A stretch of DNA of 7,383 nucleotides from an uncultured Rhodoplanes sp. (GCA_936924235.1 CAKZHN010000312.1:1-7383), one strand, 5' to 3'; shown: positions 1-6,150, numbered from the stretch's first letter. Made by a program: numbers and translations. The notes: generated from the sequence alone by a model not told the origin.

Positions 1-1
1 C

Positions 2-571
2 GACATCGCCCGCGCCTACTACCTGACGCCGGCCGACCTGCCGGGCGACATCGACCCGCACGGCCTTGAGGTCACCGGCGGCTATGCGCCGGGGCGGCTG
101 ACCGGCGTGCACACCGGCTCGGCGCACGCCACCGTGGTGGCGGTCGATCCCGAGACCGGCGGCGTCGAGATCCTCGATTATGTGGTGGTGGAAGACGCCG
201 GCGTGCTGATCAACCCGATGATCGTCGACGGCCAGATCCACGGCGGCACCGCGCAGGGCATCGGCGCCGCGCTGTTCGAGGAGATGCCGTTCGACGCTCA
301 GGGCCAGCCGCTCGCCTCGACGCTGGCTGATTATCTGCTGCCCGGCAGCGCCGAGATGCCGGATGTGCGCGTCTTTCACATGGAGACGCCGTCGCCCTAC
401 ACCGAATTCGGCCAGAAGGGCGTCGGCGAAGGCGGCGCGATCGGCCCGGGCGCCGCGGTCGCGAGCGCCGTCAACGACGCGCTGCATCGGCTCGGCGTCG
501 AGATCTGCGAAATCCCGATCACGCCGCGGCGCATCCTCGAAGCGATCGCCAAAACCAGACACGCGGCGTAA
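2..571 (+). CDS. Molybdopterin-binding large subunit of a xanthine dehydrogenase/CO dehydrogenase-family hydroxylase (C-terminal part)
   Basis: This reading frame is open from the left edge, so only about the last 189 residues are present; the family is usually 750-800 residues. The large subunit carries the Mo-pterin cytosine dinucleotide cofactor and hydroxylates its substrate with oxygen from water. Two family signatures are visible. GQIHGGTAQGIGAAL (bases about 230-274) is the glycine-rich cofactor-contact loop. KGVGEGGAIGP (from base 416) holds the invariant catalytic glutamate at codon 428-430, which acts as base on the Mo-OH ligand in this family. VEDAGVLINPMIVDGQ just before the loop is also typical. 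The C-terminus ends normally in PRRILEAI. A GTG at 107 lies inside the conserved domain and is not a real start. The next gene follows after 25 bases. The family is certain. The substrate is unknown, because the residues that set CO, purine, aldehyde or N-heterocycle specificity lie upstream of the window. Confidence 0.95.
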   Translation, partial: DIARAYYLTPADLPGDIDPHGLEVTGGYAPGRLTGVHTGSAHATVVAVDPETGGVEILDYVVVEDAGVLINPMIVDGQIHGGTAQGIGAALFEEMPFDAQGQPLASTLADYLLPGSAEMPDVRVFHMETPSPYTEFGQKGVGEGGAIGPGAAVASAVNDALHRLGVEICEIPITPRRILEAIAKTRHAA

Positions 572-596
572 GGCCGCCACCCATCAGGCATTCCGA

Positions 597-2291
597 ATGG
601 CCGACGATATTTCTTTGGAGGGCGATGTCCTGGTGGTCGGTGGCGGCGGCGCCGGAATGTTCGCCGCGGTGGCGGCGGCGCGCAACGGCGCGCGTGTCAT
701 CCTGATCGACAAGAACGTGGTCGGCCGTGGCGGCGCCACCATCATGGCGCAGATGACCTGTGCGTCTGCGCTCGGCGAAGCAGAGCCGGACAATCCGGAG
801 ATGCATCTCAAGGACACGCTCGATGCCGGCCGTGGGCTGTGCAACGAGAAGCTGGCGGCGCTGCTATGCGAGGGCAGCCCGAAGCGCATTCGCGAGCTCG
901 AAGGCTGGAAGGTCAACTGGGCGCGCAGCGACGACGGCAAGATCAACCAGGTGAAAGCGCCGGGCCACAGCCGCAAGCGCTGCGTCTATGTCGACTTCCT
1001 CAGCACCGGCGCCGCGATCTGCGCGGCGCTCCGCAACAAGACCAGCCGCGACGCAGCGATCCGCCGGCTCAGCAACGTCACCATCACGGACATCGTGGTG
1101 CGCGACGGCGAGGTCGCGGGCGCGGTCGGCATCGACGTGCCGACCTCGGCGCCGGTGAAGATCAAATGCAGCGCCGTGATCCTGTGCACCGGCGGCATGA
1201 CCAAGATGTTCCAGCGCACCACCGCCTCGAACAATCTGGCCGGCGAAGGCGTCGGGCTGGCGCTGCGCAGCGGCGCGCGCGTCATCGATATCGAATTCCT
1301 ACAGTTCTATCCGAACGGGCATCTGGCGCCGCGCATGGTCGGGCTCGATCCGACCACCTGGGAGCCGACCCGGGTCAAGCTCGGCGGGAAGCTCCTGAAC
1401 GGGCTCGGCGAGGAGTTCCTGCACCGCTACGGCGAGGCCGACGGCGGCGGCTATGACACCGCGCGCGACATCCTGACCACCGCGATCTACAAGGAGGTCG
1501 AGGCCGGACGCGGCTCGCCGCATGGCGGCGTCTACCTGTCGTTCCAGCACATCGACGAGCAGAAGCTGAAGGATGCGCTCGGCCCGGTGACCGAGATCTT
1601 CGCCCGCAACAACATCAACCTCACCAAGCAGCCGGTCGAGATCTTCCCTATTGCCCACTATCAAATGGGCGGCGTCGAGGTGGACACCGACATGGCGTCC
1701 ACCGTGCCAGGCCTCTATGCGGCGGGCGAGATCGCCGGCGGCGCGAACGGCGCCAACCGGCTGTCCGGCAATGCGCTGCCCGAGGCGCTGGTGTTCGGCG
1801 AGCGCGCCGGCGAAAGCGCCGCAAAATATGCGGCGAAGAACAAGGCTACGCGCTGGGACGACAAGGCCGCCCAGCCGCATCTCGATCTCGTCCGCAAGAT
1901 CTCGGGCCGCAACATCGGCGGCACGCGCTCGCCCGGGCAGCTGATGGCCGAGGTCAAGGCGCTGATGTGGCGCAAGGTCGGCGCCTTCCGCAACGCGGCC
2001 GACCTTGAGGACGCGCGCAACCGCCTCCACGCCATGCGGCAGAGTGAGCTCGACGAGCTTTCGATTGCGCCAGAGGCGGACTTCAACACCAGCGTGGTGG
2101 AGTGGTTCGAGCTGCGCAACGGCTTGCTCGCCGCCGAAGCGGTCGCGGCCGCGGCGCTCAATCGGCAGGAAAGCCGCGGCGCACACCAGCGCGACGATTT
2201 TCCCAAGTCGGACGATCGCTTCCTCGCCAACCAGCGGCTGACGCTGGAGGGCGGCGAGATCATCTCGGCATTCAAACGGGTGAGCGCATGA
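597..2291 (+). CDS. FrdA/SdhA-like FAD-dependent oxidoreductase
   Basis: A 564-residue flavoprotein of the succinate dehydrogenase/fumarate reductase superfamily, slightly shorter than SdhA (about 588). The N-terminus has the dinucleotide-binding GGGGAG (15-20) and IDK (37-39). The C-terminal FAD motif GLYAAGEIAGG with GANRLSGNALPEA spans about 372-397. Catalytic features kept are R290 in TARD, matching the SdhA/FrdA proton-shuttle arginine, H354 in AHYQMGG and R388 in GANRL. Key differences are GATIMAQ at 46-52, which puts alanine where SdhA/FrdA carry the FAD-linking histidine, so FAD is probably non-covalent. QFYPNG (236-241) replaces QFHPTG, and the TEG motif that grips the dicarboxylate is not seen. 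Hydride transfer to or from a substrate other than succinate/fumarate is therefore likely. ATG 597 is chosen because the FAD fold begins just after it and an AGG lies 8 bases upstream. The open frame back to 363 overlaps the previous gene and encodes Arg/Ser-rich shadow sequence. There is no signal peptide, so the protein is cytoplasmic. It overlaps the next gene by ATGA. Exact reaction unknown. Confidence 0.9.
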   Translation: MADDISLEGDVLVVGGGGAGMFAAVAAARNGARVILIDKNVVGRGGATIMAQMTCASALGEAEPDNPEMHLKDTLDAGRGLCNEKLAALLCEGSPKRIRELEGWKVNWARSDDGKINQVKAPGHSRKRCVYVDFLSTGAAICAALRNKTSRDAAIRRLSNVTITDIVVRDGEVAGAVGIDVPTSAPVKIKCSAVILCTGGMTKMFQRTTASNNLAGEGVGLALRSGARVIDIEFLQFYPNGHLAPRMVGLDPTTWEPTRVKLGGKLLNGLGEEFLHRYGEADGGGYDTARDILTTAIYKEVEAGRGSPHGGVYLSFQHIDEQKLKDALGPVTEIFARNNINLTKQPVEIFPIAHYQMGGVEVDTDMASTVPGLYAAGEIAGGANGANRLSGNALPEALVFGERAGESAAKYAAKNKATRWDDKAAQPHLDLVRKISGRNIGGTRSPGQLMAEVKALMWRKVGAFRNAADLEDARNRLHAMRQSELDELSIAPEADFNTSVVEWFELRNGLLAAEAVAAAALNRQESRGAHQRDDFPKSDDRFLANQRLTLEGGEIISAFKRVSA

Positions 2292-2638
2292 CGCCCGACA
2301 GCGCCACACCCACCAAGACCGCGCGGCTGCGCATCTGGCGCGGCACGGACCGCGAGCACGGCCGCTACCAGGAGTTCAGCGTGGTGTTCGAGGACGGCGA
2401 CTCGGTGCTGGACGGCCTCGTCCGCATCCGGCTCCACGACGATCCGGGTCTCGCCGTGCGCTTCAGCTGCTTCAACGCCAATGTCTGCAAGGAATGCACA
2501 ATGCTGATCGACGGCAACGTCGAATATGCCTGCATCGCCAAGCTCCATGAGCGGGTGATCCAACTCGATCCGCTGCCGAACGTACCGGTGATCCGCGATC
2601 TTGTTACCAACACGCTGGCGCGCAAGGAACGGTTCTGA
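2288..2638 (+). CDS. Short [2Fe-2S] ferredoxin-like protein resembling the SdhB/FrdB N-terminal domain
   Basis: A 116-residue protein with one ferredoxin domain. The presumed cluster ligands are C61, C67, C70 and C82 (C-x5-C-x2-C-x11-C), in the setting FSCFNANVCKECTMLIDG and ending in EYAC. SdhB/FrdB and plant-type ferredoxins have C-x4-C in the first interval, so this loop is one residue longer. The beta-grasp preceding it (RLRIWRG, then EDGDSVLDGLVRI) matches the start of SdhB. The C-terminal SdhB domain with the 4Fe-4S and 3Fe-4S clusters is absent, so the protein cannot form the usual quinone-reducing iron-sulfur wire alone. The ATG overlaps the flavoprotein stop as ATGA, which argues for coupled synthesis and for its being the electron partner of that flavoprotein (inference). 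A longer in-frame start at 2102 would run deep into the flavoprotein gene and is rejected. The [2Fe-2S] assignment is firm; the partner is inferred from position. Confidence 0.88.
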   Translation: MTPDSATPTKTARLRIWRGTDREHGRYQEFSVVFEDGDSVLDGLVRIRLHDDPGLAVRFSCFNANVCKECTMLIDGNVEYACIAKLHERVIQLDPLPNVPVIRDLVTNTLARKERF

Positions 2639-2658
2639 TGCCTGAGGGGCGACCATGA
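2638..2658 (+). other. Six-codon bridge ORF joining the ferredoxin and medium-subunit genes
   Basis: ATG 2638-2640 overlaps the ferredoxin stop (TGA 2636-2638). It opens a frame encoding MPEGRP that ends at TGA 2656-2658, overlapping the medium-subunit ATG at 2655. Both junctions are ATGA. A ribosome re-initiating here would be delivered to the next start, so the mini-ORF could couple translation across an otherwise 16-base gap. It also contains the medium subunit's ribosome-binding site (GAGGGG, 2644-2649). It may equally be chance; no peptide function is proposed. Confidence 0.3.
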
Positions 2659-3494
2659 AACCTGTCGCGTTCGACTATGAGCGCCCGGCCACATTGAGCG
2701 ATGCCGCGATGCTGCTCGGCCAGGCCAACGGCTTCTCCAAGGTTCTGGCCGGCGGACAATCGCTCGGGCCGATGCTCAACCTGCGGCTCGCCCAGCCAGA
2801 TCTGCTGGTCGACATCACCTCGATCGCCGAATTGACCGCGATCAACGAGACCGCCGATCATCTCGAAATTGGCGCGTGCATCACCCACGCCAACATCGAG
2901 GACGGCCGCGTTCCCGATCATTTCGCAGGGCTGATGCAGCGCGTCGCGGGCCGCATTGCCTATCGCGCGGTGCGCAACCGCGGCACCATCGGCGGCAGCC
3001 TGGCCCATGCCGATCCGGCGGCGGACTGGCTTTCGGCGCTGTCATTGCTCGGGGCTGAAGCCGTGATCTGGACACCGCAAGGGAGTCGCTCCGTTCCGGT
3101 CGCCGCGCTGGCGGTGTCGTCGTTCACCACGGTGATCAAGCCGCAGGAGCTGATCCGCGCGGTTCGCGTGCCGAAGCTTGCGGCCGGCGGGCGCTGGGGC
3201 TTCTACAAGTTCAGCCAGAAGGCCGGCGAATTCGCCCATGCGATCGGCGGCGTGCTGCACGACCCAACGCGCGGCCGCTTCCGCGCCGTGATCGGTGCGA
3301 TCGAGACCGCGCCGATCGTCATTCCCGATGCTGCATCGCTGTTCGGAGGTTCATTCGGGCCCGGCATCGCCGAGCGGCTGGATCAAGGCGCCGTGCTCAG
3401 GCTCCTCGATGGAAAGAACGTGAAGGACGAATACATCCGCAGCCTTGCCCTCGTTGCGCTGAAGCGCGCGGCCAGCCAGGCGAGCGCAGCATGA
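2655..3494 (+). CDS. FAD-binding medium subunit of the molybdenum hydroxylase (CoxM-like)
   Basis: A 279-residue protein, close to the usual 285-290 for the medium subunit of CO dehydrogenase/xanthine dehydrogenase-type enzymes. It binds FAD, the exit point for electrons coming from Mo through the two [2Fe-2S] clusters of the small subunit. Both family FAD motifs are present: AGGQSLGPMLNLRLA at 32-46, and RNRGTIGGSLAHADPAAD at 107-124, where the TIGGS loop contacts the flavin and pyrophosphate. The rest fits the family's C-terminal domain (GGRWGFYKFSQKAGEFAHAIGG, then RAVIGAIETAP). There is no cysteine-rich insertion like the 4Fe-4S loop of 4-hydroxybenzoyl-CoA reductase. The start has a good ribosome-binding site, GAGGGG at 2644-2649. 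Its stop overlaps the next ATG as ATGA. The position beside the small subunit and downstream of the large subunit supports one L-M-S enzyme. Substrate unknown. Confidence 0.93.
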   Translation: MKPVAFDYERPATLSDAAMLLGQANGFSKVLAGGQSLGPMLNLRLAQPDLLVDITSIAELTAINETADHLEIGACITHANIEDGRVPDHFAGLMQRVAGRIAYRAVRNRGTIGGSLAHADPAADWLSALSLLGAEAVIWTPQGSRSVPVAALAVSSFTTVIKPQELIRAVRVPKLAAGGRWGFYKFSQKAGEFAHAIGGVLHDPTRGRFRAVIGAIETAPIVIPDAASLFGGSFGPGIAERLDQGAVLRLLDGKNVKDEYIRSLALVALKRAASQASAA

Positions 3495-4684
3495 AAGCGC
3501 TCTCGCTCACCATCAACGGCCGCGGCGTCAACGCGCAGATCGAGCCGCGGCTGAACCTCGCCGATTTCCTGCGCGAGCATCAGGCGCTGACCGCGACGCA
3601 TGTCGGCTGTGAGCACGGCGTCTGCGGCGCCTGCACGGTGTGGATCGACGGTGCGCCGGCGCGCTCCTGCATCACCTTCGCGGCCGCCGCGAATGGCGCT
3701 TCGATCACCACGCTCGAAGGCTTCGAGAAGGACCCGGTGATGGGGCTCCTGCGCGAGGCCTTCGCCGACAATCACGGCCTGCAATGCGGCTTCTGTACCC
3801 CCGGCATGCTGATGACGGCGCGTGACATCATCACGCGGCTGCCGGATGCCGACGAGAAGCGCATTCGTCTGGAGCTGTCCGGCAATCTCTGCCGCTGTAC
3901 CGGCTATGTCGGCATCGTCAAAGCGATCCAGGCCGCGCAGGCCGCAGCCAAGACCGCGGGTTACACCAAGCCCGCAGCCAACGGCCGGATCGGGCCGGTC
4001 GGCTCGCATGCGCCGGCAACGCCGCAGGACTTCTCGCAGCGGCCGGTTTCGATCGCTGCCAAGCCCGCGGCTTCAGCACCGTCCGAAAACTTCGATGCCA
4101 TCGACTGGGTGGCGGTCGAGCAGCAGGGCGTCGAGCTGCGCCAGTCCTTCGCTGTCCCCTTCCCGCGCGACCAGGTCTGGAGCTTCTTCGCCGATCTCGA
4201 TCAGGTGACGCGCTGCATGCCCGGCGCGCGGCTGACCAGGCCGGTGCAGAGCAGCCGCGCCGAGGGCGAGGTCAACGTCAAGCTCGGCCCGATCGTCAGC
4301 GCATTTCAAGGCGTGCTCGATGTGGCGCGCGATAACAGCCAGTTCCGCGGCACCGTGCGCGGCGCCGGCCGCGACGCCAAAAGCCCGTCGAGCGCGCGGG
4401 CCATCATCACCTACGCGGTGCAATCGAGCGGCGCGTCCGCGTCGCAGGTCGAGGTCGCGGTGAAGTTCCTGTTGTCGGGTGCGCTGGCGCAGTTCAGCCG
4501 CTCGGGGCTGGTCAAGGATGTGGCCGACCATCTGACCCATCTATTCGCGCAAAACCTCGAAGCCCGGCTCTCCGGCCGCCCGGTTGCGGCCGAGGCCGCC
4601 GACACGCTCGACGCCGCCGCCATCGCGCGGTTGGCGTTATGGGCCCGCATAGCCGGCTTTTTCCGCAGGTTCTGGAACGGCTGA
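3491..4684 (+). CDS. [2Fe-2S] small subunit of the molybdenum hydroxylase fused to a CoxG-like SRPBCC domain
   Basis: A 397-residue fusion; a stand-alone small subunit is about 160 residues and CoxG about 150-220. Residues 1-155 are a complete CoxS-type subunit. The plant-ferredoxin cluster is C40, C45, C48, C60 (GCEHGVCGACTVWIDG), and the second cluster is C99, C102, C134, C136 (QCGFCTPG and NLCRCTGY). Q98 before C99 is the usual contact to the molybdopterin cytosine dinucleotide. An Ala/Pro-rich linker covers about 156-205. Residues about 212-362 match CoxG (RQSFAVPFPRDQVWSFFADLDQV, CMPGA, VKLGPI, then KDVADHLTHLFAQNLEARLSG). The end, about 376-397, is amphipathic with Arg plus Trp/Phe, plausibly touching the membrane. 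CoxG of CO dehydrogenase has been reported to bind quinone and deliver it to the enzyme. Here the fusion would hold the quinone carrier at the hydroxylase (inference). The reading frame is continuous with no frameshift at the junction. ATGA overlap with the medium subunit; last gene before a 129-base gap. Confidence 0.93.
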   Translation: MKALSLTINGRGVNAQIEPRLNLADFLREHQALTATHVGCEHGVCGACTVWIDGAPARSCITFAAAANGASITTLEGFEKDPVMGLLREAFADNHGLQCGFCTPGMLMTARDIITRLPDADEKRIRLELSGNLCRCTGYVGIVKAIQAAQAAAKTAGYTKPAANGRIGPVGSHAPATPQDFSQRPVSIAAKPAASAPSENFDAIDWVAVEQQGVELRQSFAVPFPRDQVWSFFADLDQVTRCMPGARLTRPVQSSRAEGEVNVKLGPIVSAFQGVLDVARDNSQFRGTVRGAGRDAKSPSSARAIITYAVQSSGASASQVEVAVKFLLSGALAQFSRSGLVKDVADHLTHLFAQNLEARLSGRPVAAEAADTLDAAAIARLALWARIAGFFRRFWNG

Positions 4685-4707
4685 TCCATGCGGATTTCGC
4701 AAACCAA

Positions 4708-4724
4708 TGCCCTGCATTCAGGCA
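4708..4724 (+). terminator. Weak imperfect hairpin after the redox operon
   Basis: TGCCCTG (4708-4714) can pair with CAGGCA (4719-4724) across a CATT loop with one bulged C, 24 bases after the stop of the fusion gene. There is no T-run after it, so if it ends transcription it does so poorly. It may only slow or protect the mRNA end, and it may be chance. Confidence 0.2.
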
Positions 4725-4730
4725 ATCGCT

Positions 4731-4744
4731 GCATCGGCCGATGC
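4731..4744. promoter_or_regulatory. Perfect 14-base palindrome upstream of the amidohydrolase promoter
   Basis: GCATCGGCCGATGC reads the same on both strands and abuts the proposed -35 hexamer at 4745. A dimeric regulator bound here would sit where class II activators act, or could block polymerase. It could also form a 3' hairpin for the upstream transcript, but a loop-less palindrome without a T-run makes a poor terminator. The role is inferred from position only. Confidence 0.4.
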
Positions 4745-4774
4745 TGGAAAACGCCGGCACCCCTCCCCTATAAT
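4745..4774 (+). promoter_or_regulatory. Sigma70-type promoter for the amidohydrolase gene
   Basis: A perfect TATAAT (4769-4774) stands out in this G+C-rich DNA. Eighteen bases upstream is TGGAAA (4745-4750), a 4/6 match to TTGACA. Transcription would start near 4781, leaving a leader of about 30 bases that contains GTCAGC-ATC-GCTGAC and the ribosome-binding site GGAG (4802-4805). The match is good but untested, and alphaproteobacterial promoters often deviate from this consensus. Confidence 0.55.
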
Positions 4775-4784
4775 TCATCAACCC

Positions 4785-4799
4785 GTCAGCATCGCTGAC
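4785..4799. promoter_or_regulatory. Perfect inverted repeat GTCAGC-ATC-GCTGAC at the start of the leader, possible operator
   Basis: Two six-base arms flank a three-base spacer, starting ten bases after the -10 box. This is the classic place for a repressor to block initiation or early elongation. In RNA it would be a small 6-bp stem just before the Shine-Dalgarno sequence at 4802, so it could instead affect translation or mRNA stability. No regulator gene is visible in the window. Confidence 0.45.
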
Positions 4800-4813
4800 C
4801 CGGAGACCTGACC

Positions 4814-6091
4814 ATGTCCGACAACAAGCCCTATGACGTGCTGCTGCGCGGTGGCCATGTCATCGACCCCGCCTCGAGCATCAACGGCGTGATGGACGTT
4901 GCGGTGCGCGACGGCAAGATCGCGGCCGTGCAAAAGGACATCCTGCCGGCGAGCGCCAAGGACACCATCGACGTCCGTGGCCGCATCGTCATTCCGGGCA
5001 TGATCGACACCCACGCGCACGTCTATCGCTATGTCAGCGGGCGCTTCGGCATGGATCCCGATCTGGTCGGCGTGCAGTCCGGCGTGACCACGGTGATCGA
5101 TCAGGGCGGGCCGTCCTGCATGACGCTGCCGGGCTTCAGGGAATTCATCGCCAAGCCGGCCAAGACCCGCGTCTACGCCTTCCTGTCGTCCTATCTGGTC
5201 GGCGGCCTCGAAGGTCATCTCTATCCGACCCTCTACAGCCCGGACGGCATCAACGTCCAAGCCGCGGTCGACGCCGCCAAGGCCAATCTCGATCTCGTGC
5301 GCGGCATCAAGGGCCATGCCGAGATCGGCGGTTTCGCGCGCTGGGGCATCAAGGTGCTGCAGATGTCGGCGGAGATCGGCCGCAAGACCAACCTGCCGGT
5401 CTACGTGCACTTCGGCCAGCTCTGGGGCCTGCCGAAGAGCGGCGCCAACGGCGAGGACGCCGATACGATCCTGGAGCGCGTCATCCCGGAGCTGCGCCCC
5501 GGCGATATCCTGGCGCACCCGTTCACGCGGCATCCCGGCGGCTTCGTCAACCGCGAGGGCCAGGTCCATGAGGTGATCAAGGCGGCGCTCGACCATGGCC
5601 TCAAGGTCGACGTCGGCCATGGCAGCCACTTCTCGTATCGCCTCGCCAAGGTCGCGCTGGCCGCCGGCATCGTGCCCAATACGCTCGGTGCCGACATGCA
5701 CGGCTACAACACCCACGTGCCGCCGCCACCCGGCACGCCCGCCGAGCACGCCGACGACGAGGCCAATCCGTTCTTCGGCCAGGCCAAGTTCAGCTTGAGC
5801 CAGGCGATGAGTTCGATGCTGGCGCTGGGTCTGACGCTTGAACAAGTCGTGCCGATGGTGACCACCAACGCGGCGGCGATGATCGGCAAGCAGGACGAGA
5901 TCGGCACGCTGAAGCCCGGCGTCGACGCCGACGTGTCGGTGCTCGCCGACCAGCGCGGCAAGTTCCTGCTGCGCGACAACGAGAAGAACCAGGTTGTGGC
6001 CGAGCGCCTGCTGCAGCCGCTGTTCTGCCTGCGCGCCGGCAAGCGCTACGACGCCGACGCCTCGATCCTGCCGGAGGCGATCGCCGCCTGA
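4814..6091 (+). CDS. Binuclear metal-dependent amidohydrolase (dihydroorotase/deacetylase-like family)
   Basis: A 425-residue member of the amidohydrolase superfamily. It begins with the beta-sandwich typical of the group (DVLLRGGHVIDP, then DGKIAAV) and closes it at the C-terminus (IGTLKPGVDADVSVL). Metal-site residues are recognisable in order: H67 and H69 in PGMIDTHAHV, K166 in RGIKGHAEIGG as the likely carboxylated bridging lysine, H199 in VYVHFG, H235 in ILAHPFT, and D294 in LGADMHGYN as catalytic base. That is a full type I two-metal set, so it is probably active in hydrolysing an amide, cyclic amide or N-acyl compound. It most resembles the group often annotated amidohydrolase/deacetylase or dihydroorotase-like. 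True dihydroorotase is unlikely given the catabolic setting. There is no signal peptide, so it is cytoplasmic. GGAG at 4802-4805, eight bases upstream, supports the ATG. It has its own promoter candidate and a strong terminator. Substrate unknown. Confidence 0.9.
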   Translation: MSDNKPYDVLLRGGHVIDPASSINGVMDVAVRDGKIAAVQKDILPASAKDTIDVRGRIVIPGMIDTHAHVYRYVSGRFGMDPDLVGVQSGVTTVIDQGGPSCMTLPGFREFIAKPAKTRVYAFLSSYLVGGLEGHLYPTLYSPDGINVQAAVDAAKANLDLVRGIKGHAEIGGFARWGIKVLQMSAEIGRKTNLPVYVHFGQLWGLPKSGANGEDADTILERVIPELRPGDILAHPFTRHPGGFVNREGQVHEVIKAALDHGLKVDVGHGSHFSYRLAKVALAAGIVPNTLGADMHGYNTHVPPPPGTPAEHADDEANPFFGQAKFSLSQAMSSMLALGLTLEQVVPMVTTNAAAMIGKQDEIGTLKPGVDADVSVLADQRGKFLLRDNEKNQVVAERLLQPLFCLRAGKRYDADASILPEAIAA

Positions 6092-6113
6092 CCGCGGCCA
6101 TCAATCGCAGAAA

Positions 6114-6150
6114 AACGGGCGCGCGGCCTCTCGCGCGCCCGTTGCTTTTT
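6114..6150 (+). terminator. Strong intrinsic terminator after the amidohydrolase gene
   Basis: AACGGGCGCGCG (6114-6125) pairs perfectly with CGCGCGCCCGTT (6132-6143) across a six-base loop, followed by GC and TTTTT (6146-6150). It begins 23 bases after the stop. The A-run at 6111-6115 gives a T-run on the other strand, so the structure could terminate in both directions. It should insulate the receptor gene from the amidohydrolase transcript. Confidence 0.92.

Noticed and set aside
363..596. Upstream extension of the flavoprotein frame
   Set aside because: It would overlap over 200 bases of the large subunit, including its catalytic glutamate region, and gives Arg/Ser-rich sequence before the FAD fold.
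2102..2287. Upstream extension of the ferredoxin frame
   Set aside because: It is out of frame within the flavoprotein's C-terminal part and adds Arg-rich sequence without domain content; the ATGA start at 2288 fits the domain.
1299..2309. Long minus-strand open frame (336 codons) opposite the flavoprotein gene
   Set aside because: It lies antisense to a gene with clear family motifs. Its translation is Arg/Ala/Leu-rich without recognisable domains, as expected from G+C-rich third-position bias.
2288..2638. Calling this gene sdhB or frdB
   Set aside because: Only the N-terminal [2Fe-2S] domain is present, the C-terminal cluster domain is missing, the cysteine spacing differs, and no membrane anchor subunits are nearby.
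4778..5845. Minus-strand open frame (355 codons) opposite the amidohydrolase
   Set aside because: It mirrors a gene with a full metal-binding set, and its His/Asp/Arg-rich low-complexity translation matches no family.
4814..6091. Naming the amidohydrolase pyrC or hyuA
   Set aside because: It has the superfamily metal site, but I cannot see the specific substrate-binding residues of dihydroorotase or hydantoinase, and the gene context is not pyrimidine synthesis.
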